A DNA stretch of 64,000 bases from Gigaspora rosea (GCA_003550325.1 QKWP01000347.1:283561-347560); one strand, 5' to 3'; shown: positions 34,281-45,535, numbered from the stretch's first letter. Made by a program: numbers and translations. The notes: generated by a model not told the origin, from the letters alone.

Positions 34281-36152
34281 TTAAATATTTGTTGACAACC
34301 AACTATGTAAACATAAACATGCTCTTGCAGATTCACTATTTAGTCTATTTCTTGATTTGTTAATTACTTGACCTGCAATTGAAAAAAGTTGTTCACATGG
34401 AACTGAACTAGCTTGAATACATAAATAATTATGAGCGAGTTTTGAAAGTGCTGGATATTCTACTGTATGAGTATTCCACCAATCTAAAAGTTTTATAGTT
34501 TCATCTGCTTCTGCAAATAACCAATATTTATGAGCTTCATCATCCATTATTTGTGCTTGCTGTGATGTATTTTTCAATTTTTGATAAAAACTAGATACTT
34601 TTTTAGATACTAATAATGATGGTTGTTGATTAATTTTTTGTCTGATTGGTGTTAAAATTTCTTCAATAGTCATATCAGGAAAACAAAGCTTTTTATATCT
34701 AGGATCTAAAAAAGCAGAAATATGCAAAGATTCAGTTATTGTATTAAAATATTCAATAAATTTAGATAACATTGCTTCAACAACTTCTTCTAATAGAAAA
34801 TTTTTATTTTCTAAATCATTTCTAAGAGCCAATAAAATTATTTGTGCATGTGCAATTGTTGGATAAGTTTGTGAAGAAAGTTCAATAGTAGCATCATTAA
34901 ATAGTTCTAATAATACAACTAAATCTTCATAAATTTGCCAATCTTTTATATCTGGCATATAAGGGTTTAAACTTGGATGTTTAATTAATAACATATTTAT
35001 AGATTCATAAAGTAAACATGCTCTTTTAATCATCTGATATGTTGAATTCCATCTTGTCTTGCAATCTAAAATTGGAACTAAAAAAGTTTTTTCATTCAAA
35101 ACTGCAAGTTGTTCTAAATCTTCAAGAATCTTAGTTGATTTACGAATAGTTTTAATTAATTTTCTTAATTTTTTAACTGAATCTTCTAAAAGATTTAAAC
35201 CAGCAAAAACCACTAAATTAAGTATATGGGCTATGCATCTATAATGATTGAAATTGTTTAAAATTAACTTATCTTGTAAATAATTTGCAGCAGAAATCAT
35301 ATTTGCAGCATTATCAGTAGTTAATGCAATAGTTTTAGTTTTAATTCCAAATTCTTCAAGTAAATCATATATTTTGTCAGCAATATTTTTTCCAGTATGA
35401 GAACCTTTAAACTGAAATATATCTAGTACAAAATGTTGCAATTTCCAATTATTATCAATAAAATGAATAGTAATTGCCATAAAATTTTCAAATTTTAAAG
35501 ATGTCCAAAAATCAGTTGTAAGAGCAACTTTATTTGAAAATTCATTAAAATAATCTTTTACCAAATTTCTTTGTTGATTAAATTGTTCAATAATTAAATT
35601 ATGGATAGTTTTACGAGTAGGAATTTGATACAATGGATCTAATTTTTGAACCATTTTATGAAAAGCTTTTTCTTCTACTACTTTAAATGGTTTAAGAGAT
35701 AAAATAATCCATTTAAGAATTGCTTGAGTTTTTTCTGCTTGAACTGCTACTGAATGTTTGTTAATTCTAATATTTGTTGTTTCATTATTTAACAATAATT
35801 TATGCAAATGTTGTAAATGAATACGAATAGAACTAGTTGATGTAGTTGGTTCAAATATTTTAGGGCATTGAGAACATTTACGAGTTTGTTTATCTACAAA
35901 TTTCCAAACATCTGCTTCTTTATTACTTAATTTAACTTGCTGAGTGAATTTTAAATTTTTAGCTAAATTTTCTTCATTAGTTGCAATTATTTCTTCAAAG
36001 CTTAGATCATGTATACTTTGTATAATTTCTTCTTGTTCAGCTTCAATGCCGTCCTCTTCTAAATCACTAATATAAATATCATTATCAAGTTGTATTTGCA
36101 AATTTTCTTCTTCACTACAATCTTCAGGAGAATAATTTGAACTAGAAGACAT
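34281..36152 (-). CDS. hAT-family transposase with BED zinc finger
   Basis: An uninterrupted 623-aa frame, the normal length for the family. An acidic N terminus (1-70) is followed by a BED finger (about 80-118: C93, C96, H112, H117). The RNase H-like catalytic core has D214 (in TTDFWTS) and D280 (in TTDNAAN). The hATC dimerisation region holds E587 in SSVPCEQLFSIAGQ, with the usual RNRL close by. The enzyme would cut at the TAGGG ends and move the 31199-38652 element. No introns or stops are present, so it could be active. Start is the first ATG; no other in-frame start is better placed. Confidence 0.95.
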   Translation of the reverse strand: MSSSSNYSPEDCSEEENLQIQLDNDIYISDLEEDGIEAEQEEIIQSIHDLSFEEIIATNEENLAKNLKFTQQVKLSNKEADVWKFVDKQTRKCSQCPKIFEPTTSTSSIRIHLQHLHKLLLNNETTNIRINKHSVAVQAEKTQAILKWIILSLKPFKVVEEKAFHKMVQKLDPLYQIPTRKTIHNLIIEQFNQQRNLVKDYFNEFSNKVALTTDFWTSLKFENFMAITIHFIDNNWKLQHFVLDIFQFKGSHTGKNIADKIYDLLEEFGIKTKTIALTTDNAANMISAANYLQDKLILNNFNHYRCIAHILNLVVFAGLNLLEDSVKKLRKLIKTIRKSTKILEDLEQLAVLNEKTFLVPILDCKTRWNSTYQMIKRACLLYESINMLLIKHPSLNPYMPDIKDWQIYEDLVVLLELFNDATIELSSQTYPTIAHAQIILLALRNDLENKNFLLEEVVEAMLSKFIEYFNTITESLHISAFLDPRYKKLCFPDMTIEEILTPIRQKINQQPSLLVSKKVSSFYQKLKNTSQQAQIMDDEAHKYWLFAEADETIKLLDWWNTHTVEYPALSKLAHNYLCIQASSVPCEQLFSIAGQVINKSRNRLNSESARACLCLHSWLSTNI

Positions 36153-37070
36153 ATTTTAAATAATAAATAAAATATAAATATAAGATAAAATAAAAAACAA
36201 TGATAAATAAAAATAAAAATGTATAATGTTAAAAATAAACTTTAAATAGATGTATTAAATAATAATAAATTGTATATAAATTAGAATTTAAATAAAGGTA
36301 AAAATTTGAACTTGTTATGGTAGTTAAAAAATAAACTTTATAAATATAATAAAACTTAAAAAATTAAAATTTTTTAAATTCGAATTACGTGTTAACTGTA
36401 TACGTTGTTACTATTGGTTGGGAGATATCAGATCCACTGGTTAAAGCTACTTGGATAGTAAATGATAATTATGTGTTATCAGCAGAAAATTCAAATAGAG
36501 AATTCTGAAGGACGTGGGTTTCTTTGGCATATAAGAAATTGAATCGGACGTGATGTAATTAAAAAGAGGGGAATTGATGTATATTTAAAACAATGGGGTT
36601 AATTAAAAGAATCAATCAGTGTAATATATCAAATAGTGTATCAACTTAAACAAATCAATATAGTCTTAAACGAATCGATAAATGTATCACTTTAATTAAA
36701 TCAATGTACAGTTATATGTATCAGCGATATCAAAGCAATTAATCAAGAAAATAAACAAAACAGCAGCGTAATGCTAACAAGCAGTGTTGAGAATTCGATA
36801 GAATTCGATTACAGGAATAAATTTTATATAAGTTGCCTTCGGCTTTGAAATGCCTACTAACTTATATAGGGTCAAGGTTTCTTATTAAACAAACAATCAG
36901 ATCGAAGTCTGAAGTTTTTATTGAAAGGCTAATTCCAAGCCTTTAAATACATATTTTTCTTTACATAAATTAATTAGACTACACTACTCTAGCGAAACAT
37001 TTTCACCTACTATCTAAAGATCCATCACCCCATCATTCTCTTCAATACCAATCCCTTCTTTATTAATCAG
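36153..37070. other. Non-coding part of the hAT transposon, upstream of transposase
   Basis: AT-rich up to 36390, then more balanced sequence of unknown origin. Short reading-frame traces near 36470-36600 have stops and no family could be named. Confidence 0.35.
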
Positions 37071-37326
37071 ATTCGCCCTACACGCCTTTCCAATTTTAAG
37101 ACTTCCGCCCGGGCATTCACACATGAAAGTTCAGATGAAACACGATAAGACATCAGCAGATTCCTGAAAATACTGAATGCCTCGCGGCAACATGAGTAAT
37201 TCGCCCTACACGCCTTTCCAATTTTAAGACTTCCACCCGGGATTCACACATGAAAGTTCAGATGAAACACGTTAAGACATCAGCAGATTCCTGAAAATAC
37301 TGAATGCCTCGCGGCAACATGAGTAA
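37071..37326. repeat. 128-bp tandem duplication, two copies
   Basis: Copies starting ATTCGCCCTACACGCC at 37071 and 37199 are almost identical through CGCGGCAACATGAGTAAT. They lie inside the hAT transposon. Confidence 0.92.
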
Positions 37327-37854
37327 TCGGCTGCCTTCAGATAGACGCGTAATTACAATTTCTTAGTTAAGCGTGGTGGTGTAAACGGGGACCGAGGATC
37401 GGGTCACATATATGGCTAATCAGATTCAAATACGACTTCGATCAACTTTAGTATAATAATAAATATAGAAATAAAAAGTGATATGTATAAGAACAACAAA
37501 ATAGGAAATAAAAGAATTATATATGTGTTAACAAATAAAGAAATTATAAGGAACATTCGGTTGTCAATCGATCATCGATCAAAATCGATGATCAAAGTAT
37601 ACGGTTTAAGAGTTCAGGACGATCACGTAAAGTGATCACGGGGTTCCGATACCAAAATTTTAAGACTGGGGTAAAAAAAATTTTAATTTTTTCGAGTGTA
37701 ACAACGTATTTATATTATATTTATTAATTTATTGTATTACAATTATTATAGCTTGCAAAATATATCTTTTATTATCGAAAAAATCATCGTACAATCGCGC
37801 AATCGGACACAATCAGGTGATTGTTCAAGTGATCATATTCGATTGTATTTGTGT

Positions 37855-38020
37855 GCAACGATCTACAAATTTGATAAAAAGTCACATCATTTTGCAAACC
37901 GCGATAAATAAGAAATTGCTCACAAACATACATTAAAGGACAAAAATACAAATTTGCATGTGAGCCACGATACACAAATTTGATCAAAAGATGCATCATT
38001 TTGCAAACCATGATAATTTA
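37855..38020. repeat. Two-copy direct repeat, ~110-bp period
   Basis: CACAAATTTGATCAAAAG and CATCATTTTGCAAACC.TGATAA occur at about 37858-37907 and 37968-38017. The second precedes copy 2 (38113-38350) of the hAT internal repeat. Confidence 0.7.
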
Positions 38021-38112
38021 TTATCAAACTTTTGCATTCTTTCTTGCTCGGTTGTTAGATAAAAGCATAAAATAAAAAAAAAGACTTTTTGAAAGTGATA
38101 AGTATACAAAAC

Positions 38113-38350
38113 ATGCCTGACTTTTACTATCCTACAATAAATATATCTTAGCTGTCGCACCAATTTTGCCACAGCAGATTATCGATTTTAAATTGTCTAA
38201 CTGCTGGGATCTACAAAATTTTGGCCCGCATTATACGATTGTTACATAATTTTGGCCGGAATTAAGTATTTTAACTTTTTCATTACAAAAATAGAAATTT
38301 TTAGGGAATAGGCCCTATGGTATGTAAAATTAGTCCAGGAACATTTTTCG
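38113..38350. repeat. Copy 2 of a ~240-bp direct repeat
   Basis: Same sequence family and orientation as 32095-32345. Confidence 0.8.
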
Positions 38351-38910
38351 CTTAATAGGCGGTTGTGATTTCATTAGTAAGATTTTGAGTAATTTCAGCC
38401 TAAATTTTTGATCGTCTCTCTTATCCAATCAAAATCGAGAGTCTGCTGTGACGCAACAGCTAGACTATTTCTTGCAATAATTCTGTAATTTGTGCACTTC
38501 ATGCCGAATTAAGCAATAATGATGATTTATCAGCCAGAAAATAAAACATTTGGCATCGGCTAGACGGTCAGCTAAGCCGGTCTAGTCGACTATGTCGACT
38601 ACGGCTATAGCCGAGCGGCTAGCCGACTATTAGCCGACCGAACCCATCCCTAATCTTGGTACATTAATTAAAAATGACGGCAATGAAATTTTACATATAT
38701 TAAGCACAAATCTAGCCTCATAACCTCTAACATTAAGGCTCTAACCCTAAATTTTTGTCTCAGGCACTTAACTTATATACAAAATCGAACACACACCCTC
38801 ATCAATCAGCAATAAGAACTTTCAAAATCAAGCTAATCTTAGACACCAGACTCAACATGCATCACCGTCAATCGAATTTCCTTTTTTGGCTTGTATTACC
38901 CGCACAAATA

Positions 38911-39026
38911 CTGAAATAAGTAAAATGTATAGGTAAACAAAATCTTACATTTGATTGGGTGTTAAAAATCTATAATTTCACACGTTAATGCACTGTTCTG
39001 ATGTAACATACTATTATTGCTCCCAT
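38911..39026. repeat. Fragment of a dispersed repeat (right half)
   Basis: Together with 30975-31045 it matches 51205-51340 (ACGTAGTCATnC, AAAATCTTA.ATTTG, TTTCACA.GT.AATGC.CTG). Copy 51.2 kb lacks the MITE and hAT, so it is an empty-site relative. Confidence 0.65.
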
Positions 39027-39551
39027 TAATGATGCCTGACGAATGACGAAATAGTTTCGTCTAGACGAATGATGAGATCTTTCGCCAGGTAACTTCAATT
39101 TGAAGAATGACGAATGACGAAACTCGTGACAAATAACGAAACTCATGACGAATGACGAATGACGAAACTCGTGACGAAACCCAGCGAATATACATATATT
39201 TATGAGAAAAAAAAATAAATAAAAATAAAAAGTACGATTTTTGGTTTAGGAATCATTAAAAACTGGTTAATGCATAAACGCCTTCTGGCGTTCTGAGGCT
39301 GCACATGCGGGCAAATAAATATGGGAGCCCTTATGTCAAGCAAATGATCTACATCCGATGTAAAACAAAATTTTGATAATAATACATCAATACATCTTTT
39401 TTTGTTTATTTTGTCATAGTAAAATTTTTGCTATTACGATTTCTGTTTTTATCGTTAGCAGTTGTCTACGTACACGATCAGAATATCCTGCAATTTTATT
39501 GGTTCCGGGCCTAAATTTTGTAGATCATTTGCTTGAATATTCGTATATTTA

Positions 39552-39907
39552 GGCCACGCAAAGTTGTTTTTTCGTTTTGCATTTGTCGGTCGGATTTTTT
39601 TAAAAAATATTACTGTTAATTAATAGAATAATGTTCAACATCTAAGGTTATGCAAGTTAATTTTTCATTTTGCACAGCAAGGAATCAAAGAATTGGGTCG
39701 GCAGTCATATTTTTTCCGTCAGTCCTATCGCACAATTACGGGAAATTAAGGTCTCCATCAGGTGACACCGGATGAGAATAGCGGAAAAAAATAAATGTCA
39801 AAAATCGAACAATTGGCACAATTGGGATCTAAAAAAATCTTTTTTTTTGAAAAATTGAAAAATGGGTCGGCGGGTAATGCAAAACGAAAAATCAAATTTG
39901 TATGGCC
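39552..39907. repeat. Harbinger-like MITE, 356 bp
   Basis: TTA-GGCCACGCAAAGTT ... AAATTTGTATGGCC-TTA has inverted ends with a 3-bp TTA duplication, the PIF/Harbinger pattern. The ends contain TTTTTCGTTTTGCAT. Related copy at 44118-44349. Confidence 0.65.
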
Positions 39908-40236
39908 TTATCTTAGACGCCAGTCACGCCGTAACAAACCCCTACTAACCTTGAGACTCGGACCAAATCTTTCCAGCCTCTTTCTGCTTACCGATTCAAG
40001 ATTAAGGAGACTTGGGACAATTGTTGTATAATTTTTGTATTAGTTAAATTAGTTAGTTGGTTAGTTTTAATCATCCTCAATTAGCTCACACTTTCTCAGC
40101 ACGCATGAAACCCATCTCTAGTTTCGTCTCAATCGTCTGTAATTTGGTCAATCGTCTGTAGCTTCGTCAATCGTCTATATTTTCGTCAATCGTCTATAGT
40201 TTCGTCAATCGTCCGTAGTTTCGTCAATCGTAAAGG

Positions 40237-40384
40237 TAGAGGTTGGAACCGAATATTCGAGTTTATCACATAAAAATCGATTTTATCACACCAAAATTCG
40301 AGTTTATCACATCAATTATTAATAAATGATGTGATAAACTTCGAATTTTGATGTGATAATATTTAAATTCGGTTCCAACCTCTA
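40237..40384. repeat. hAT MITE, 148 bp
   Basis: Ends TAGAGGTTGGAACCGAAT and inverse, with repeated TTATCACAT words inside. Perfect 8-bp duplication cgtaaagg (40229-40236, 40385-40392). It sits in the subterminal repeats of the 39027 element. Confidence 0.92.
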
Positions 40385-40460
40385 CGTAAAGGTTTCGTCA
40401 GACGATACCATAGACGAAACCATTTCATCAGTGTGAAAATAGTTTCGTCAAGCATCATTA

Positions 40461-40949
40461 GGCGGGAACCAGAATCTTAACTACATACTATTTGCCACCG
40501 CAATTTCTTGTAAGTTCTGTAGCGAATTTTTTCCAGCAAATCACAGAAGAAATCCGATCAATCCAATACAAGGCAGAATTTTTTACAGTAGAAATTGTGA
40601 CAGTTCTAATCCTGTATAAACTAACTCAACCTTACCCATTACTGTGTCTCATTATAGCTAATAGTTTGTAAACTATAATAGAAATTATGATACTTCCAGT
40701 ATAAACCAACTCAAATTTGACCATACAATCGTTTGTAAGACTATACCCAAATTTTATATAGCAAATCTCGACATGAATCCGATAATTCACATATAGAAAT
40801 GTATCACCACAATATTCGTTAAATTGGCTTTATTATAGTAAATACTATAGAAATTACGACAATTCAAACTAACTCGCCTATATTACTATCCGCAACATAG
40901 CTAATAAGTTCTATAATAGATAGAAATCATGAAAGCTTCAGTATAAATA
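40461..40949. other. AT-rich non-coding stretch
   Basis: No coding signal. It has loosely repeated words such as ATAGAAAT.ATGA and AACTCAAC, also seen at 0.4-1 kb and 41.5 kb. Confidence 0.4.
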
Positions 40950-41465
40950 TGGTGCAGGACATCTAGTCACATCAAAGCGTTGGAATTCAAATCTATATAT
41001 AGATATATATAGTAGCGCTGAATTTTTAAAATTATATATAATATTACTGAATTTTTAAAATTATATACAGTATAATATTACTGAATTTTTAAAATTCTAT
41101 ATAATATTTAGCGCTTAAATTTTAAAAAGAGTGCGAATAAAAAAACAAATGTATGTATAAATTAAAATTTTTAGTAATTAGTTTAAAATATATATATAAG
41201 TACTGAATTTCAGTTAAATTATATAATATAAGTGCTGAATATTAGTAAAATAGAGTGCTAAATTTTTTAAATATAATATAAGATTAAAGAGTCTCTAAAC
41301 TAAAATGACTTTTAATAAAAAGGTTTCTTTAAAAAAAACTCTTTATATCTATATTCTTTAGGTTTCAAATAATATTATTATAGAAAAAATTTTTTCAAAA
41401 ATATTATTAGTTAAAAAGTTATTAAAGTTTTAGTATTTTTTGATGTGACTAGATGTCCTGCACTA
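40950..41465. repeat. TA-flanked MITE, ~516 bp
   Basis: Inverted ends of about 28 bp (GTGCAGGACATCTAGTCACA; complement at 41440-41463), flanked by TA. The inside has tandem ATTACTGAATTTTTAAAATT units (about 41040-41120). No coding sequence. Confidence 0.75.
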
Positions 41466-42424
41466 TAACTCGACTTTAACCTCATACGAATTTTTTACAG
41501 TAAATCGCAATAGAAATCTGATAATTTAATACAAATCAGCTTAATCTTACCACATACTATATATTAGTTGAATTTTAACAGCAAATCATAAAAAACCCAT
41601 TATAATTCTCAAAACAAACTAACTTAGCCACATTATTACGTGTTAGCATGATAGCTTATAAGTTTATAACAGTAAATCATATTATACAAATATAAGTGTA
41701 AATAATTGTTTTAATATTATTGGTTGGTGCGATGTTCATTTGATCTAATTCTGGGACTAATTCGGGTCCTATTTTCCAAGGCTGTTACAAATAGATTCAT
41801 CTTTATTTAAATTATCTACAATAAATTCTAGTAATAATGTTGCAATACTTAAATCGTGAAACAAAAACTTCGAGAAAGTTGCACTAATGATTTTCCGCTA
41901 TTAATCGTACTTCATGAAATTCGTCATCCATCGCTAATTATTAAAATCTATCACTGTTTTGACTTTGAATTTGGCCTGGAAAAAAAGTTACAAGCGCATG
42001 GCAGGAGCATAACTTGTTATAATGCTTAGTTCCTGTATATAACATGATATATAATTATTTGAATTTTTAACCATGAAATTAATTACATTTGGCTTTAGTT
42101 TAATTTAAATCGCTAGAAACCTTTTGAATTCAATAATAATATTATTATTAATAACAATAATAATAATCATAAGAATAATAAAATTATTATTATTATTATT
42201 ATTATTATTATTGTTATTAATAAATTCCTAATTTAGGTTATTTTCAAATCGTTGAGTCGAAATTTTCTAATAATTTGAGTTTATAATGAGCGACTCAATC
42301 AATTTATACTGAATCGTTATATTAATGTTAAATCTCGAAAACATTTTTAGGCATATGCATTTCATTACTTTAAACGGAATTTTTATATAAAGTTATTAAT
42401 ATCCATAAAATTTTCACTCTTCCA
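41466..42424. other. AT-rich non-coding stretch with ATT microsatellite
   Basis: Nothing recognised except a degenerate then perfect (TTA)n run at about 42126-42230. Confidence 0.5.
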
Positions 42425-42540
42425 GTTACGGCCATACACAATGAAAAGCTCCGGAACCTGTCCGATCTCCGAAGATAAGCCACTGATGGCCCAGTCAGTA
42501 CTATGGTTGGGGACAACATGGGAATACTGGGTGCTGTAAC
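42425..42540 (+). rRNA. 5S ribosomal RNA
   Basis: 116 bases with the 5S landmarks: GTTACGGCCATAC at the start, GATCTCCGAAGATAAGCC in the middle, GGCCCAGTCAGTACT, GGGAATACTGGGTGCTGTAAC at the end. Helix I pairs GTTACGG with CTGTAAC (one G-U). The internal control region has AGATAAGCC where AGTTAAGC is usual. It stands alone among repeats, as dispersed fungal 5S genes can. One or two unusual bases leave room for a pseudogene. Confidence 0.88.
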
Positions 42541-42547
42541 TTTTTTT
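42541..42547 (+). terminator. Pol III T-run terminator of the 5S gene
   Basis: Seven T directly follow the 5S 3' end. Confidence 0.85.
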
Positions 42548-43071
42548 CATTTAAGCAGCTTAGTTATTTTACTCAAATAACCAAACGAATAATTTAATTT
42601 TTAACTACATAAGCAAGGATATTTCTTTTTCTTGTAAACAATAAGAAATCCTATAGAATTAGAGATATTTAATTTTGCTCGGTCAACTCTTGCTATATAC
42701 GGATATGCGATGTAATGAATATTTGATGTGTGACTGGATTGTATCAACTTTTCTGAATATAGGTTAGAACGCGCAATTTTCGTTTGCTCGTGTTATCTTC
42801 GTGCAGAGATCTACGGTCAAAAGTTTTTTTTTTGCAATTTCAGGAAAGGAAATTTTCTTTCTGCCTTTTTTTATAAAGATAATTTAGATATTGAATAATG
42901 AAATGCAATTATAATTACAATTGCTATTGACATGGCTTTTTCATTGCAATATTACTATGCGTTTAAATACAAAATCTGGGCCGTGGTAGGTGATAAAAAG
43001 CTTTTATTTAGTCTTATACCTAAATTTTTTGAATATACTCCTCATTTATTGATTTTCTTTTTGTTTTTGTC

Positions 43072-43074
<3 letters not shown>
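42548..43074. other. Non-coding stretch
   Basis: No feature recognised. A frame at 42932-43183 runs into the T homopolymer and adapter and is not accepted. Confidence 0.4.

Positions 43075-43118
<44 letters not shown>
43075..43118. repeat. 44-base T homopolymer
   Basis: An unbroken T run, by far the longest homopolymer in the window, adjacent to adapter-like sequence. Its length and origin are doubtful. Confidence 0.9.
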
Positions 43119-43122
<4 letters not shown>

Positions 43123-43124
<2 letters not shown>

Positions 43125-43148
43125 TGGAGTTCAGACGTGTGCTCTTCC
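43123..43148 (+). other. Illumina adapter sequence in the assembly
   Basis: Twenty-six bases beginning ACTGGAGTTCAGACGTGTGC and ending TCTTCC are identical to the Illumina multiplexing (Read 2) adapter. T runs lie on both sides. This is not biological sequence. Confidence 0.95.
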
Positions 43149-43256
43149 TTTTTTTTTTTATTGGTTTTTTTCTTTTTGTGTAGTTCATTATCACCGATCT
43201 TCAAAGATTATAACGAAAGATCGAACAAAAGGATTTGAAAATCATTTCCAATTTAA

Positions 43257-43559
43257 GAGTAGGGTAACGTTTCATATGATTTACGTGGTACAGCAAAATT
43301 TTATATAGAAAGCAAAATATGCTTATGATAAAACTATAGAATTATAGCAATACCAAAATTTTGTGGCATATAATTTGAGTCTCATATTTATTATAGTAAA
43401 AATTTAAACCCTATATAATTTTAAAAAATCTACCTTGTAAGAAAAACTTAGGTGAACCCAAATTCCTTAGGTCGCACAAAAATTGGTAATTTTAATTGAT
43501 TGAATCTATGTTGATCACCTGATTTCCAACATGATCACTATTAAAAGTTCACCCTACCC
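43257..43559. repeat. GAGTAGGGT-ended MITE candidate
   Basis: The left end GAGTAGGGTAACG follows TTAA. The right end is GTTCACCCTACCC. The ends and the CATATGATTTAC words resemble the element at 53320-53694. No TTAA at the right. Confidence 0.5.
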
Positions 43560-43873
43560 ATATGACATTGCATTGCTTGATTCTGCATTGATAAGCCAAG
43601 CGAAGCAGGCCGAGAAGTTTAATGTAAAATTTTAAGTGAACGATACTAAAGAACCGATTAAAAAAAAAAACCGTCTGATGGTTATATGGTTATAAAAAAA
43701 AAGAATGTAGGACTAATAGAGGTGAGGCTAAGAGCAATATAAATTGGGCAATGAAAATGCCACATGTGCAGTTCTGGTAATTATGTCAGGGAGTGTTGCA
43801 AATATGGCTGCTCCTTGTAATGAATTTGACTGCTCTTGGTGTGTGTGTTGGAACTGTCTCTTTTACCTGTGAC

Positions 43874-44015
43874 TAATGATGCCTGATGAATGACGAAACC
43901 TTTCATCAAGTTAGTTTCTAAGATGACGAATTGACGATTGATGAAATTTATAACGATAGATGAAATCCATGATGATTGACCAAACCTATGACGATTGATG
44001 AAATCTGTGAGGGTA
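43874..44015. repeat. Orphan left end of the TAATGATGCC family
   Basis: TAATGATGCCTGATGAATGA is followed by GATGAAAT / GACGATTGA subterminal repeats. No matching right end was found. Confidence 0.6.
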
Positions 44016-44117
44016 CTTTTATGTCAATCCTATTCTGACGTGAAGGTTATTTTTGATTTCAAATTTGTACATCGAAACCAATACAATTACAAGATCTTAT
44101 GTAGCAAAACAAACATA

Positions 44118-44349
44118 GGCCACGCAAAGTCAATTTTTTGTTTTGCATAACTCGCCAACCCAAATTTTCAAAAAAAAAATTTTTTTTTTTATTCGAATTG
44201 TGCAAATAATTCCGATTTTGCTATTTAATTTTTTCTCTGGTGTCGCCCGATGGCGATCTTAATTTTCCGGAATTACCCCATAGATCCGAAAAAAATACTT
44301 AATTTTCTGATTCCATGTTATGCAACCGGAAAATTAACTTTGCATGGCC
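44118..44349. repeat. Harbinger-like MITE, 232 bp
   Basis: ATA-GGCCACGCAAAGTCAATT ... AACTTTGCATGGCC-TTA. Ends match 39552-39907. A further right end lies at about 44430-44467 (TTTGTGTGGCC). Confidence 0.6.
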
Positions 44350-45033
44350 TTATACGTGTAACATGAGCTTATTAATTTGCAGTAGATTAAAAAAAAAATA
44401 TCCGACCTGCCGACTAGAATTTTGGAACACCATATTATGCAAAACGAAAAATTAACTTTGTGTGGCCATAAAAATATAACTGCAAAATTTCATTAGGAAA
44501 ATGACCTTTAAATAAATGTTTTAAGCGTGAAATTTTTAGTTATAGAACGAATTTTTATAGTGATACGGGCTGATCACAAAGTTTTGGCTGACCCGGCTGA
44601 CAAAATTACTCAGGCCGGTCGACCGGGCCGACCATAGTATTAAAAAATTTTTGTTAATTCAAAATTACCAACACTCCTATAATATGATCTCCTAACGGTA
44701 ATTTCGGTAATTTTGCTGAAAAATTACCATATCTCAAAAAAATTCTAGATAACCATGCCCACCATGTTCGTGTTTATGTTGGTTGACTGTCTGTTATCCC
44801 GAAATTTTCCGATATTACTGACTGAATCTATGATTAATTCCAACCTAATTACAACTTGCCTAAGAGTTCTGGCCTTACATCAATTATCTCGGTAATTTAC
44901 CATTTGGTAATTATCAACAGTTAAGTCAACTGCGGAATCAAGTCCTTAAAAATTATTTAGCAGTCGACAAGGAGTAAAAATAATTAGCCAGTCAGAAAAA
45001 GCTTTCATTTGGCCATTGGACTAAGAAAGATTA

Positions 45034-45535
45034 CCGTATAGCGCGCCATAAAGTACCCCATTAAATAGTACCCCATATATTAATACCCGGGTACTGTATT
45101 AGTCTAATGGCCTTGAAGATCGATATATACCCGGATACTATATTGTTCACGGAGCCTTAAAAATTTATTTAAACCCGAGTATTAAGAAAATTTATGATCG
45201 TAAAGTATACCCCCTGCCGAACACAGTACCCCCTCTACCAAACATAGTACCCATACATAGTACCCACAACTATACACAGTGCCCGGGGGTACTATTGTGG
45301 TTAACACTAGAGTTGTTGGTGAAACTAGTTAGTTTCACCTTGACCATCCGGTGCACCATGGTGCACCATCGGTGCACCGTTGAAGATTTGAGTTTTTTAT
45401 AATTATCAGTGCACCAGTTTCAGCGCACCAGTCTTGGTGCAACACAGTGCTCCATTGAAGATTTATTTCATCTGCAACTCTAGTTAATACGAGTTTCTGG
45501 TTAATACCTGGGGTACTTTATCGAGTGCTATACGG
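45034..45535. repeat. TA-flanked MITE, 502 bp
   Basis: Ends CCGTATAGC.....ATAAAGTACCCC (26 bp, 5 mismatches in the middle), flanked by TA. Many GTACCCC / GGGGTAC words lie inside. Contains the hAT MITE at 45308-45482. Ends resemble those of 56483-57243 (CCGTATA). Confidence 0.82.
45308..45482. repeat. hAT MITE, 175 bp
   Basis: Ends TAGAGTTG and CAACTCTA; duplication gttaacac / gttaatac (7 of 8). The inside is rich in GGTGCACCA palindromes. Confidence 0.8.

Larger units (their letters stand above)
31199..38652 (-). mobile_element. Full-length hAT transposon, 7454 bp
   Basis: Terminal inverted repeats start TAGGGATGGGTTCGGTC (31199; inverted copy ends at 38652), fitting YARNG. The 8-mer atcttggt flanks both ends perfectly (31191-31198, 38653-38660). 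Subterminal GGTCAGCTA / AGCCGGCTA words repeat at both ends, as expected for transposase binding. It encodes an intact transposase at 34281-36152. An empty version of the target sequence is present at about 46090-46140. The unusual length comes from nested repeats. It may be autonomous. Confidence 0.92.
31048..38908. mobile_element. ~400-bp TA-flanked MITE split by the hAT element
   Basis: Perfect 18-bp inverted ends, TTTGTGCGGGTAATACAA (31048-31065) and its complement (38891-38908), are each bordered by TA (31046-31047, 38909-38910). Subtracting the hAT insertion leaves about 400 bp. Related interior sequence exists at 46.03-46.26 kb. Confidence 0.75.
39027..40460. mobile_element. hAT-like non-autonomous element, TAATGATGCC family
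   Basis: Ends TAATGATGCCTGACGAATGA and the inverse ...TCAAGCATCATTA are followed inward by many GACGAAAC / GTTTCGTC subterminal repeats. Flanks do not form a duplication (gctcccat, ggcgggaa), so the pair may be recombined. It contains the elements at 39552-39907 and 40237-40384. Confidence 0.6.

Noticed and set aside
36389..37531. Another LTR, TGTTAAC ... TTAACA
   Set aside because: No matching target duplication (tacg, aata) and no second copy in the window.
42932..43183. 83-aa open frame
   Set aside because: Most of it is a Phe run from the T homopolymer and the adapter, so it is an artefact.
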